The translations under genes and the position numbers were made by a program. This document shows positions 35,868 to 44,043 of a DNA stretch of 64,000 nucleotides, in pieces. The first letter of the stretch is position 1. Each line of letters opens with the position of its first letter. This DNA comes from Planococcus soli. GTDB lineage: Bacteria; Bacillota; Bacilli; Bacillales_A; Planococcaceae. Under the pieces are notes generated by a model that saw only the letters and a list, made by a program, of their open reading frames with translations, was not told where the DNA came from and searched no databases. The DNA lies in NCBI RefSeq assembly GCF_016881065.1, contig NZ_WXYN01000004.1, positions 1-64,000 of the forward strand, in the 5' to 3' direction.

Positions 35868-37538
35868 ATGGAATTCGATGCAATTGTAGTAGGGGCAGGC
35901 CTTGCGGGGTTGGTGGCGGCAGCGGAAATCGCTGACGCGGGCAAAAAAGTGCTGTTGCTGGATCAGGAGCCGGAAGCGTCTTTTGGCGGGCAGGCATGGT
36001 GGTCGTTCGGCGGTCTGTTTTTAATAGATTCGCCGGAACAGCGGCGTATGGGCATTAACGACTCGAAAGAATTAGCGTGGCAGGACTGGCTTGGGGCAGC
36101 CGGTTTTGACAAGGAGCAGGATGAAGATTATTGGGGGAAGAAATGGGCAGAGGCGTATGTGGATTTCGCAGCGAATGAAAAACGGACCTGGCTGGCCGGC
36201 ATGGGTGTCAGATTCTTTCCAGTTGTCGGTTGGGCAGAACGCGGCGGCTATTTGGCGGAAGGGCATGGCAATTCGGTGCCGCGTTTTCATATCGTCTGGG
36301 GAACGGGACCGGGCATCGTTGCGCCGTTCGAGCGGAGGGTGCGTGAGCATATGAAGAATGGCCTTGTTGATTATCGGCCAAGGCATCGAGTAGATGAGCT
36401 CCTCACTGAAAAAGGAGTGGTGACAGGTGTTTCGGGTTCACTGCTGGAGCCGAGCAACGCCGAGCGGGGAGAAGCGAGTTCCCGGCAGGTAGTCGCCAAT
36501 TTCCGTTGCGAAGCACGGGCTGTGGTCGTGACGAGCGGCGGCATTGGAGGCAACCATGAATTGATTAGAGAAAATTGGCCGAGCCGGTTAGGCAAAGCAC
36601 CCGAGACGATGCTGTCCGGCGTGCCGGCGCATGTTGATGGCAGAATGCTCGCCATCACGGAAAAAGCTGGCGGGCGCATCGTCAACCGCGACCGGATGTG
36701 GCATTATACCGAAGGCATCAAAAATTGGAGCCCGGTCTGGAGCAAACACGGCATTCGTATTTTGCCGGGGCCATCTTCCATGTGGTTCGATGCAACCGGG
36801 CAGCGTTTTCCAGCACCAAATTTTCCGGGATTCGATACACTCGGAACGCTCGAAACCATTCAAAAGACCGGCTACAGCTATTCCTGGTTCATCCTGACTC
36901 AGAAAATCATCGAAAAGGAATTTGCGCTGTCAGGTTCCGAACAAAACCCGGATTTGACCGGCAAAAGCATTCCGCAAGTGTTATCCCGTATCCGCCCCGG
37001 AGCTACAGCGCCGGTGCAGGCGTTTATGGATAAGGGAGAAGACTTTATCGTAGCCGATACGCTGGAGGACCTGGTAACAGGAATGAACAAACTGACTGGT
37101 GAGAATCTGGTGGATTTTTCAAAGATCAAGCAGCAGATAGAAGCGCGCGACCGGCAGCTCGACAATCCATTTTCAAAAGATTTGCAGATTACAGCGATGC
37201 GGGGCGCACGGAATTACCGGGGCGACCGGCTGATCCGAGTAGCTGTTCCGCATAAATTGTTGGACCGGAAAAAAGGGCCGCTCATTGCGGTTCGCCTGAA
37301 TATTGTCAGCCGCAAAACCTTGGGCGGCTTGCAGACAGATTTGTCTGCCAGAGTACTGGATAATAATGAGCAACCGGTACCCGGCCTGTATGCTGCAGGA
37401 GAAGCAGCGGGATTCGGAGGCGGAGGCGTCCACGGCTATCGGTCGCTTGAAGGCACTTTTCTTGGCGGCTGCTTGTTTTCGGGAAGGACGGCGGGCAGAG
37501 CAGTGGTGAACGAAGGGGGTTCTGTGAGTGTTATTTGA
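35868..37538 (+). CDS. FAD-binding dehydrogenase (fumarate reductase/3-ketosteroid dehydrogenase-like)
   Basis: This 556-residue flavoprotein has the FAD Rossmann motif IVVGAGLAGLVAAAEIADAGKKVLLLDQE at the N-terminus, an early GGQAWWSFGGLFL loop, VVVTSGGIGGNHELI, and a C-terminal LYAAGEAAGFGGGGVHGYRSLEGTFLGGC that closes the FAD site. It belongs to the FAD-binding dehydrogenase group (COG3573-like). Substrates are undefined; steroid-like or fumarate-like compounds are used by relatives. It overlaps the next small membrane gene by 11 bases. Confidence 0.87.
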   Translation: MEFDAIVVGAGLAGLVAAAEIADAGKKVLLLDQEPEASFGGQAWWSFGGLFLIDSPEQRRMGINDSKELAWQDWLGAAGFDKEQDEDYWGKKWAEAYVDFAANEKRTWLAGMGVRFFPVVGWAERGGYLAEGHGNSVPRFHIVWGTGPGIVAPFERRVREHMKNGLVDYRPRHRVDELLTEKGVVTGVSGSLLEPSNAERGEASSRQVVANFRCEARAVVVTSGGIGGNHELIRENWPSRLGKAPETMLSGVPAHVDGRMLAITEKAGGRIVNRDRMWHYTEGIKNWSPVWSKHGIRILPGPSSMWFDATGQRFPAPNFPGFDTLGTLETIQKTGYSYSWFILTQKIIEKEFALSGSEQNPDLTGKSIPQVLSRIRPGATAPVQAFMDKGEDFIVADTLEDLVTGMNKLTGENLVDFSKIKQQIEARDRQLDNPFSKDLQITAMRGARNYRGDRLIRVAVPHKLLDRKKGPLIAVRLNIVSRKTLGGLQTDLSARVLDNNEQPVPGLYAAGEAAGFGGGGVHGYRSLEGTFLGGCLFSGRTAGRAVVNEGGSVSVI

Positions 37539-37956
37539 AGGGATAGGATGGCGGGTAGTCCTCTTTATAATGGGGGTGGCCGCCAGCACTTTTTTAACAA
37601 ATACCGTCTTGCGGCAAATCTTCGGCGTGGAAAGAAAACCGTTCTTTTCAAAAAATGAAGTGTATGAAGACCAGAAGAAATGGGACAGGATATTAAAAGG
37701 GATATCCGTGGTTGCGGCGATTTCAGTGCCAATGCTACTTTTTGAATACGGTGCCGCCAGTCTTTATGTGCTGCTGGTTTCAGTTGTCATCGGAGCTGTC
37801 CAGCTTGGGGTCCAAGCTTCATTTCAGAAAAAACACGCGGAAAATCCTTACGAGTATATGTATACGCTGTTGGAATCGCTGACTACCACTGTCATCTTCA
37901 TTGCTTTTGGAATAAGTTTATTTCCGGAATTTCTTGAGTATGTCTATAATCTCTGA
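37528..37956 (+). CDS. Small membrane protein, DUF4181-like
   Basis: This 142-residue protein has about four hydrophobic segments (near residues 8-25, 60-78, 80-100 and 115-135) around a basic stretch QIFGVERKPFFSKNEVYED. The pattern resembles DUF4181, a Bacillales family of unknown function. A GTG start at 37528 has AAGGGGG eight bases upstream and overlaps the flavoprotein gene. A second, diverged protein of the same layout is encoded at 40193-40561. Confidence 0.7.
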   Translation: MLFEGIGWRVVLFIMGVAASTFLTNTVLRQIFGVERKPFFSKNEVYEDQKKWDRILKGISVVAAISVPMLLFEYGAASLYVLLVSVVIGAVQLGVQASFQKKHAENPYEYMYTLLESLTTTVIFIAFGISLFPEFLEYVYNL

Positions 37957-37976
37957 AATGAAAGGAGGAAAAAAAG

Positions 37977-38108
37977 ATGGGCGATTCCATTGCAGCCTTT
38001 GCATTGAGATGGGTTAGGATGATCCGCCTTAATTCAGAAAAACAGATCGAACAAAATCAAGAAATGATTGCATTGCTAAAAGAAAGTGCAAAGGAGAGCG
38101 GCAAATGA
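37977..38108 (+). CDS. 43-residue protein of unknown function
   Basis: AAAGGAGG lies eight bases before this ATG, and the stop overlaps the next gene's ATG in an ATGA junction. These are strong signs of a real small gene. The product starts MGDSIAAFALRWVRMIRLNS and continues with a charged, glutamine-rich, probably helical tail ending ESAKESGK. It has an amphipathic N-terminal helix and no recognised family. Confidence 0.7.
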   Translation: MGDSIAAFALRWVRMIRLNSEKQIEQNQEMIALLKESAKESGK

Positions 38109-38509
38109 AAACACAAGAAGCTTTAGTGATCCGCCCATACCGGGAAGCGGATTTTCCACACATCCATGACTTAAACAAACAAGAACAATGGAGCAATTTG
38201 GTGACAAAAGAACAAGACACAAAACGGGCATGGGCAAATTCTTCTGTGGCAGTTGTTGCTGAAGTTGATGGGCAGGTAGTGGGTTGTTTGCGGGGGCTGA
38301 CAGACGGATTCGTTTCCCTCTATATTTGCGAATTGCTGGTAAGCCCCCATCATCGAAAGTCAGGAATTGGGAAAAAGCTGATGCAGGCTATTCACAGCGA
38401 GTACCCGAAAACCCGGGTGGAATTGCTGGCCAGCAGCACCTCCCGCAGTTTCTATGAGGCACAGGGCTACCGGCCGTTTTATGGCTTCCGTAAAACAATG
38501 GATGAATGA
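38105..38509 (+). CDS. GNAT-family N-acetyltransferase
   Basis: This 134-residue acetyltransferase shows the acetyl-CoA loop in LYICELLVSPHHRKSGIGKKLMQAI (R-x-x-G-x-G/A pattern) and the C-terminal STSRSFYEAQGYRPFYGFRK strand. It is compact, with all four GNAT motifs. The acceptor is unknown. It is the first of four GNAT genes running to 40174 and is coupled to the small upstream gene by a four-base overlap. Confidence 0.88.
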   Translation: MKTQEALVIRPYREADFPHIHDLNKQEQWSNLVTKEQDTKRAWANSSVAVVAEVDGQVVGCLRGLTDGFVSLYICELLVSPHHRKSGIGKKLMQAIHSEYPKTRVELLASSTSRSFYEAQGYRPFYGFRKTMDE

Positions 38510-38514
38510 ACAGC

Positions 38515-38530
38515 TGTTTCACGTGGAACG
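38515..38530. promoter_or_regulatory. parS-like site
   Basis: TGTTTCACGTGGAACG matches the 16-base ParB/Spo0J site TGTTNCACGTGAAACA except at two positions, one of which (G for A) mirrors the tolerated left-half variant TGTTCCAC. It lies between two acetyltransferase genes. Confidence 0.6.
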
Positions 38531-38556
38531 TTTTAAACCAAAGGAGCGACGTTTAA

Positions 38557-39096
38557 ATGAAAAGTGAGCGGATACATATCAGGTTTTTTCTTCCGGAAGA
38601 TGCGACAGAAAAGCTGCGGCTGGAAATAGAGAATCGGACCCTTTTTGAAGCATATTCAATGACCCGCTATCCGGATTTCTATACATTAGCGATTCAAAAG
38701 GAACTGATTGAGATTTATGCGGAACAAAAAGAAAGTGATCAGGCATACAGCTTCGGAATTTTTGAGAATGAGACAGGTATGCTGGTCGGGACAATCAGTC
38801 TCGTTCAAGTAATGAGAGGGCCGCTGCAAAGTGCGGTTGTCGGGTATGCTTTGGATAAGAAATACAATAATAGAGGCTACACGACAGAGGCGTTAAAGTT
38901 GGTCGTGGCGTATGCTTTTCAAAAGCTGGCACTGCACCGCATCGAAGCTGGTGTCATGCCGGGAAATGATGCTTCCATCCGGGTTCTGGAAAAGGCAGGT
39001 TTCCATAAAGAAGGAATCGCCATCCAGAATGTTCAAATCAACGGTGAATGGCAGGACCATCAAATGCTGGCTATCATCAATCCGCGCGATCTTTAG
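38557..39096 (+). CDS. GNAT-family N-acetyltransferase (RimJ/RimL-like)
   Basis: This 179-residue RimJ-type protein has VVGYALDKKYNNRGYTTEALKLVVAYAFQKLALHRIEAGVMPGNDASIRVLEKAGFHKEG, the standard stretch of this group (the asparagine-rich N-x-x-S/D-x-x-x-L-E-K motif is clear). Relatives acetylate ribosomal protein N-termini or small amines. AAGGAG lies upstream of the ATG. It is the second gene of the local GNAT series. Confidence 0.9.
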   Translation: MKSERIHIRFFLPEDATEKLRLEIENRTLFEAYSMTRYPDFYTLAIQKELIEIYAEQKESDQAYSFGIFENETGMLVGTISLVQVMRGPLQSAVVGYALDKKYNNRGYTTEALKLVVAYAFQKLALHRIEAGVMPGNDASIRVLEKAGFHKEGIAIQNVQINGEWQDHQMLAIINPRDL

Positions 39097-39111
39097 AAAG
39101 GGGCTGTTAGC

Positions 39112-39675
39112 ATGTATCTTCAATCTGACAGGCTCGAGTTCCGGCCTTATAGAGATGAAGATTTTCATTTTTTGTGGTCATTGCTGTCCGACCCTGAAAT
39201 AATCCGCTATATCGGCAAGGGTCAGACCAGAGATCGAAGTGAAGCACTTGAATTTCTTTATTGGATCTACCGCTCTTATCAAGAAAATTTCCAAAGCGGC
39301 CTTTTGCTGCTTGTGCGGAAGTCGGATGGCAGACGGATCGGCCATGCCGGTCTTGTAGCTCAAACGGTTGAAGAGGTTGATGAATTGGAAGTCGGCTATT
39401 GGATAGCCAAAGAATTTTGGGGACAGGGCTATGCCAAAGAAGCAGCAAGAGCTTTGCGTGACTATGGCTTGCATCAATTGGGAAGAAGCCGCCTCATTTC
39501 GCTCATTCAGCGGGATAACAGGGCTTCGCAAAAAGTGGCACAGCATATTGGAATGGCAATGGAAAAGGAAATTGACCTGTCTGGAAAAAAAGTTTGGGTG
39601 TTTGCTATTGAAAAGGAGGAAAACGATGGAATTTCCACTATTGGAAACCGCAAGGCTGCGCTTGGAGAAAGTTGA
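39112..39675 (+). CDS. GNAT-family N-acetyltransferase (RimJ/RimL-like)
   Basis: This 187-residue protein shows LEFRPYRDEDFHFLWSLLSDPEIIRYIG at the N-terminus and EVGYWIAKEFWGQGYAKEAARALRDYG, then RLISLIQRDNRASQKVAQHIGMAMEKE. It lies 15 bases after the previous GNAT gene and overlaps the next by 50 bases. Confidence 0.9.
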   Translation: MYLQSDRLEFRPYRDEDFHFLWSLLSDPEIIRYIGKGQTRDRSEALEFLYWIYRSYQENFQSGLLLLVRKSDGRRIGHAGLVAQTVEEVDELEVGYWIAKEFWGQGYAKEAARALRDYGLHQLGRSRLISLIQRDNRASQKVAQHIGMAMEKEIDLSGKKVWVFAIEKEENDGISTIGNRKAALGES

Positions 39676-40174
39676 AGAAAAGGATGCAGCAGCATTTTTT
39701 GGCATTATGTCGCGTGACGAAGTGACTGCCTATTACGGAATGGATTCTTTAGTACACGAGGAAGAGGCAGTCGAAATCATCCGGTCGTTCCATGCCAGCT
39801 TTCATGCGAAACGCGGGGTGCGTTGGGCGATTCGCCTTAAGGAGACAGACAGTTTTATCGGGACAATAGGTTTGAACAATCTAAACTTGAAAGCGAAAAA
39901 AGCGGAAATCGGCTATGAACTGCATCCGGATTATTGGCGCCGGCAATTGATGCAGGAAGCAGTCAACGGTGTTTTAAAGCATGCTTTTGCAGAACTCGGT
40001 CTGTATCGGATCGGAGCTGTGACATTTCCGGAAAACACTTCGTCAAACCGGCTTTTGGAAAAGCTTGGCTTTACACTGGAAGGGCGATTGCGCGGCTACT
40101 TGCATCAACAGAACCAATCCCATGATGCCTTTGTTTTTTCCTTGCTCACAACAGAATGGGTAAATGATTGCTAA
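39626..40174 (+). CDS. GNAT-family N-acetyltransferase (RimJ/RimL-like)
   Basis: This 182-residue protein has FPLLETARLRLEKVEEKDAAAFFGIM, AEIGYELHPDYWRRQLMQEAVNGVLKHAF and PENTSSNRLLEKLGFTLEGRLRGY. The usual second glycine of the acetyl-CoA loop (R/Q-x-x-G-x-G/A) appears as WRRQLM, a departure that may weaken cofactor binding. The open frame reaches back to 39431, but AAAAGGAGG lies just before the ATG at 39626. It overlaps the preceding gene by 50 bases. Confidence 0.87.
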   Translation: MEFPLLETARLRLEKVEEKDAAAFFGIMSRDEVTAYYGMDSLVHEEEAVEIIRSFHASFHAKRGVRWAIRLKETDSFIGTIGLNNLNLKAKKAEIGYELHPDYWRRQLMQEAVNGVLKHAFAELGLYRIGAVTFPENTSSNRLLEKLGFTLEGRLRGYLHQQNQSHDAFVFSLLTTEWVNDC

Positions 40175-40192
40175 AAAGGAGGAGGAAAAAGT

Positions 40193-40561
40193 TTGATAGC
40201 CAAGGCGCTTATGCTTTGTTTGTTTTATATTGTTGCAAATTTTTTTGTAGGGCAATACGTAAGAAAACGCTGGGAAATTTCCAAGCGCAAAGAATTGCTG
40301 TATTGGCCATTGAACCGGACTCACGCGTTAATGGAAGCAGTACTGATGATCGGTTTTCTTTTTGGAGCAATAAGCTTGGGCAATCAATTGATGGGAAGCA
40401 TCAATTGGGTGTATTATCTTTTTCTATATTTCCTTATCAGCTCAGTCAGCCGTGCTTTCATGGAATGGAAATATGCTAAAAACGAACATATCTGGATCAG
40501 CCAATTAACAGAAGCTGCCATTGCTGCAGTCTTGCTGTTGAGTTTTTTTATCTTGGCATAA
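40193..40561 (+). CDS. Small membrane protein, DUF4181-like (second copy)
   Basis: This 122-residue protein has about four hydrophobic segments and a basic loop near residue 25 (YVRKRWEISKRKELLYW), the same order as the protein at 37528-37956, though the sequences differ. A TTG at 40193 is preceded by AAGGAGGAGG. Function is unknown. Confidence 0.62.
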   Translation: MIAKALMLCLFYIVANFFVGQYVRKRWEISKRKELLYWPLNRTHALMEAVLMIGFLFGAISLGNQLMGSINWVYYLFLYFLISSVSRAFMEWKYAKNEHIWISQLTEAAIAAVLLLSFFILA

Positions 40562-40725
40562 TGGACCAATTCCTTCTATCGGATGAAAGTATATGGGTGT
40601 TTAGTCTGCAGATCTATTTTTCTCCTGGTGATATTAGCACGAACGGACCAGAGCGGGTTTTAGGGTTCTCGTATAGGGGAATAGCATCAGCAACAAACTT
40701 TGCATCATCCAAAGGAGAAGCGTTC

Positions 40726-41418
40726 ATGAAAAGGGAGAAAACTATTGAAGCGGAAGTGAAGGGGTATATTTCGGGGCTATTGCGCACTAATTTCGGAAAA
40801 GGACCGACTTCAGTATATGTGGCAATCCAAAAACCATTTATCGTCATTCATTTGCGCGAGTTTCTGGGACCGACAGAAAAAGTGCTGATGAGCCAAAACC
40901 AATCTGCCCAGGTACAGAAGATAAGGGACTTGCTGATGGCTGAATTGAATGAGCAAGTGAAGATGGACTTGCTGAAGTTAGCTGAACTGGATATAAAAGA
41001 AATCTATGCTGATTGGAATCTGGAGAACAAGACCGGTTTACTGATTCTGGAGTTGAGCGGAGAAGCCGCTGAGCAAACCGAATGGCCGCAAAGCATAGAC
41101 AAAAATGCATTTTTCCAGGAAGTGGTCGATGTCAGCAGGAAAGCTCAGAAAGAACCGGAGAAAACAGAGGTTTATTGGCTGAATGCACGGACTGTATTGA
41201 TTCGAAGAACCGGGATTTTAATTGAACTTGAGAAGGAATTGATTAAAAACAACTTTACCGAAGAGCTTAAATTGGCTAAGCGGCCATTGGAATCAAAACT
41301 CATTTATGGTTCTGCTCTCGAGCGCATCTTAAAACGTGGCATCGTAGAGGTGTTCACCGATTGGAACTTTAAAGAAGAGGTCGGGTACATAGTGCTGCTG
41401 ATCGAGCCGGAGCGCTAA
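40726..41418 (+). CDS. Protein with two tandem DUF2294/MpsC-like domains
   Basis: This 230-residue protein repeats one fold twice: LLRTNFGKGPTSVYVAIQKPFIVIHLREFLGPTEKVL with KEIYADWNLENKTGLLIL, then a second half with YWLNARTVLIRRTGILIELEKELIKN and VEVFTDWNFKEEVGYIVLLIE. Single DUF2294 domains are about 115 residues and one member, MpsC, is part of a staphylococcal cation-import system; the role here is unknown. The ATG at 40726 follows AAAGGAG; the longer open frame to 40561 lacks support. Confidence 0.75.
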   Translation: MKREKTIEAEVKGYISGLLRTNFGKGPTSVYVAIQKPFIVIHLREFLGPTEKVLMSQNQSAQVQKIRDLLMAELNEQVKMDLLKLAELDIKEIYADWNLENKTGLLILELSGEAAEQTEWPQSIDKNAFFQEVVDVSRKAQKEPEKTEVYWLNARTVLIRRTGILIELEKELIKNNFTEELKLAKRPLESKLIYGSALERILKRGIVEVFTDWNFKEEVGYIVLLIEPER

Positions 41419-41431
41419 AGAGAAATAGGAT

Positions 41432-41475
41432 AAACAAGCGAAAAGTGCCATCATATGGCGCTTTTCGCTTGTTTA
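41432..41475. terminator. Bidirectional terminator
   Basis: AACAAGCGAAAAGTGCCAT and ATGGCGCTTTTCGCTTGTT form a long near-perfect stem between convergent genes. Confidence 0.87.
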
Positions 41476-42243
41476 ATTTTTGGGGATTTCGATCATCTTT
41501 TGCATCAATGGCATAATTTTATCGCGATCGGATACACGCTCATCAATCCAGGCGGCTTCTTTCGCCAGCAGCTGTCGGATTTGTAAAGCGGCCTCCGGGT
41601 GATCCAGTGGAGTCATGAGACTGGAGATGCTCTCAATTTCCGCAAATACAAACTCCGGAAGGGAATGGCTGATGGCTTTCAAGCCCAATTGCGCCCGGTC
41701 CGGAGCATACCGGTACAATAAAACACGTGCCAAGTGCTCCTGGACATGCGACAGCATCTTCACTGCCCAAACGCCATTTCCTCTGGCACTTGCTTTGCGG
41801 TATTGAAATAAAAACCAGGCAACATCAATGACATGGTCTTTATACTCTTCTTTGCTGAGCGTCAGACTCTGCGATTCTTCAAATTGCTCAAGCAGGTTGT
41901 CCGGATCATAGACGACTTTGAAGAAATCCTTTGGCGTGAATGATTCCACTGTTACTGTAAAAAGGTCGATATGAAGCAAATCATCAAAGACTGCTATAAG
42001 CTGTGGGGCGATGATGAAGATATCGTCCTGAAACAGCACAGGCCGATAAACCTGAAGGTGTGTGATGCGCTCCGCGAGGAACAAGTCTTCCTGTTCTTTG
42101 TCGACCAGGCAATACATGTCGATATCCGAATGTTCATCGTGTTCATTTCTGCCCATGGACCCTTTCAGGAAAATGGCTCGGACATAGGGACTTTGCATTA
42201 AACTGGCTGAAATTTTTTCGACCGCGACTTCTTGTACAAGCAT
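41473..42243 (-). CDS. Nucleotidyltransferase-fold protein
   Basis: This 256-residue protein opens with a polymerase-beta-type nucleotidyltransferase signature: FLKGSMGRNEHDEHSDIDMYCLVD, giving the G-S and D-x-D metal site near residues 28-42. The C-terminal half (WFLFQYRKASARGNGVWAVKMLSHVQEHLARVLLYR) is helical, as in antibiotic-modifying and DUF4111-like enzymes. An adenylyl-transfer activity on a small molecule is likely, but the acceptor is unknown. The ATG (or a nearby upstream codon) is preceded by only a weak GGG sequence. Confidence 0.75.
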   Translation of the reverse strand: MLVQEVAVEKISASLMQSPYVRAIFLKGSMGRNEHDEHSDIDMYCLVDKEQEDLFLAERITHLQVYRPVLFQDDIFIIAPQLIAVFDDLLHIDLFTVTVESFTPKDFFKVVYDPDNLLEQFEESQSLTLSKEEYKDHVIDVAWFLFQYRKASARGNGVWAVKMLSHVQEHLARVLLYRYAPDRAQLGLKAISHSLPEFVFAEIESISSLMTPLDHPEAALQIRQLLAKEAAWIDERVSDRDKIMPLMQKMIEIPKN

Positions 42244-42350
42244 GACAATCCCCCATGGCTGAATTTGTTTTTATTACTATAGCATAGAAGGATAAACCTT
42301 CCAATTTGAAGAATAAATAGAAATAAGAAATTATGGAAGGGTGAAAAAAT

Positions 42351-43040
42351 ATGCGTCAGATCATTGCAATGGGCGGTGGCGGGTTTTCGATGGAACCTGA
42401 CAATCCGTTGTTGGACCAATACATACTCGACCAGGCAAACAAATCCCAACCGAAAATCTGTTTTATTCCGACAGCAAGCGGGGATGCCGATAGCTATATT
42501 GAAAGGTTCTACGATTTTTTTAACCAACAGGAATGTGTGCCTAGCCACTTGTCTCTATTCAAACCGCCGACACGTGATCTGGAACGGTTCGTTCTGGAGC
42601 AGGACATTATTTATGTAGGCGGCGGCAATACCAAAAACCTGTTGGTGCTGTGGAAAGAATGGGGATTGGACAAAATTCTGAGAAAGGCTTGGGAGCAAGG
42701 CGTTGTATTGGCCGGGCTCAGTGCAGGCTCTATCTGCTGGTACGAGGAAGGCGTTACGGATTCATACGGCGATAAACTTGAGCCGCTCCAGGCGCTTGGA
42801 TTTCTAAAGGGCAGCCATTGTCCGCATTACGATGGAGAAGCCGAAAGAAGGCCGGCATACCGGCAGTTTGTGGATCAAGGAACTTTGCAGGAAGGCATCG
42901 CAGCAGACGACGGTGCTGCTGTTCATTATGTAGAAGAGGATATCAAACGCATCGTCAGTTCAAGGCAGACGGCTAAAGCTTACCGTGTTACTAGTGGTGG
43001 AGAAGAAGAGTTGGCGGTTGAGTATTTGGGCAAGAAATGA
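42351..43040 (+). CDS. Peptidase E-like protein (S51 family)
   Basis: This 229-residue class-I-glutamine-amidotransferase-fold protein resembles PepE/YgaJ dipeptidases. The nucleophile elbow is LAGLSAGSICWYEEG (serine in AGS), preceded by DIIYVGGGNTKNLLVLW; the HCPHYDGEAERRPAY stretch supplies a probable active-site His. It probably cleaves Asp-X dipeptides or acts on small amides in the cytoplasm. It is monocistronic. Confidence 0.87.
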   Translation: MRQIIAMGGGGFSMEPDNPLLDQYILDQANKSQPKICFIPTASGDADSYIERFYDFFNQQECVPSHLSLFKPPTRDLERFVLEQDIIYVGGGNTKNLLVLWKEWGLDKILRKAWEQGVVLAGLSAGSICWYEEGVTDSYGDKLEPLQALGFLKGSHCPHYDGEAERRPAYRQFVDQGTLQEGIAADDGAAVHYVEEDIKRIVSSRQTAKAYRVTSGGEEELAVEYLGKK

Positions 43041-43049
43041 TCATTTTGC

Positions 43050-43150
43050 ATACTGCACCGGCCGCTTTAGGCAAGGCTCACACGCTAAGCCAGGAAGACC
43101 ACCCGTCTCATCGTTCCGCCTATAGCCCGTGGACGCGCCGATTCTAAGTT
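43050..43150. repeat. GC-rich intergenic element
   Basis: This stretch of about 100 bases (CACCGGCCGC, GGCAAGGC, CCGTGGACGCGCCG) is clearly more GC-rich than its flanks and non-coding. It shares the word GTGGACGC with the fragment at 6733-6770. I suspect a dispersed chromosomal repeat. Confidence 0.35.
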
Positions 43151-43184
43151 AGTTGTTTAGAAAACAAAAAAATGAGGTGCTCTG

Positions 43185-43667
43185 ATGAAAATAAGGTTGG
43201 AAAAAGCAACGGCCTCGGACGCATCCGCTATTCTCGCTATGCAAAAATCCGCATTTTTACCGCTATTGGAGAAATACCAGGACTACAACACCAACCCGGC
43301 AAACGAAACATTGGAACAGGTGCTTGGCAGAATAGAAAGCCAAGGTTCCTTCTATTATAAAATTATGGCACAAGAAAAAGTGATAGGGGCAATCCGCATT
43401 AAAAGGGATGCAGGCAACCGGTTTTGGGTCAGTCCTTTATTTGTCGATCCGCGTTTTCAAGGGCGCGGCATAGCCGGTGAAGCGATGAAAGAGGCAGAAC
43501 TGCTCCATGCAGAAGCCGGCACCTGGGAGCTCGCGACCATCTTGGAGGAAGAAGGGAATTGCCGCTTCTACGAAAACTTGGGCTACCGGGCAACAGGTGT
43601 CATTGAAAAATTGAACAATAGAGCCACTTTGGGATACTTCAAAAAAACAGCGAAGGGCGTAGATTGA
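43185..43667 (+). CDS. GNAT-family N-acetyltransferase
   Basis: This 160-residue acetyltransferase has RLEKATASDASAILAMQKSAFLPLLEKYQD at the N-terminus and FWVSPLFVDPRFQGRGIAGEAMKEAELLHAEA with the complete Q/R-x-x-G-x-A loop, then NCRFYENLGYRATGV. It starts a three-gene run with a DUF6176 gene (the ATG of which abuts its stop) and another GNAT gene. Confidence 0.9.
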   Translation: MKIRLEKATASDASAILAMQKSAFLPLLEKYQDYNTNPANETLEQVLGRIESQGSFYYKIMAQEKVIGAIRIKRDAGNRFWVSPLFVDPRFQGRGIAGEAMKEAELLHAEAGTWELATILEEEGNCRFYENLGYRATGVIEKLNNRATLGYFKKTAKGVD

Positions 43668-44018
43668 ATGAAGCTGACTGCGGAACTTTCAAGGTTCAAA
43701 GTTAAGGAAGGAAAAAACGAAACAGTTGACCAATGGATGGGATTTTTGAATGAGCATATGGAGAAAGTATTACTGACGCTCAACGATGAAAAAATGTTTG
43801 TCGAAACAATTTTTAAAGAAGAGATCAGCGGCACAACATATTTATACTGGCATTCGGTACAAGGACAAGGGGGAGCTGAACTGGAAAGCTCCAGCCACGA
43901 AGTGGACAAAAAGCATATGGCCTACTGGAACGACTGCATCGATTCAAGCTACGAGTCAGTGGACATGGATGCGCAAGTGGTCATGATCCAGGAGAAAGTA
44001 AGAGGTGCCATGGATTGA
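43668..44018 (+). CDS. DUF6176-family protein
   Basis: This 116-residue protein matches the small DUF6176 pattern: SRFKVKEGKNETVDQWMGFLNEHMEKVLLTLNDEKMFVETIF, then YLYWHSVQGQGG and HEVDKKHMAYWNDCID. It looks like a dimeric ferredoxin-fold (ABM-like) protein of unknown function. Its ATG directly follows the previous stop, so translation is coupled. Confidence 0.78.
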   Translation: MKLTAELSRFKVKEGKNETVDQWMGFLNEHMEKVLLTLNDEKMFVETIFKEEISGTTYLYWHSVQGQGGAELESSSHEVDKKHMAYWNDCIDSSYESVDMDAQVVMIQEKVRGAMD

Positions 44019-44043
44019 ACTAATTAGAGCGGGAGGGGATAAA

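Noticed and set aside
39431-39625. N-terminal extension of the fourth acetyltransferase
   Set aside because: It overlaps the previous gene in another frame and a strong ribosome binding site precedes the ATG at 39626.
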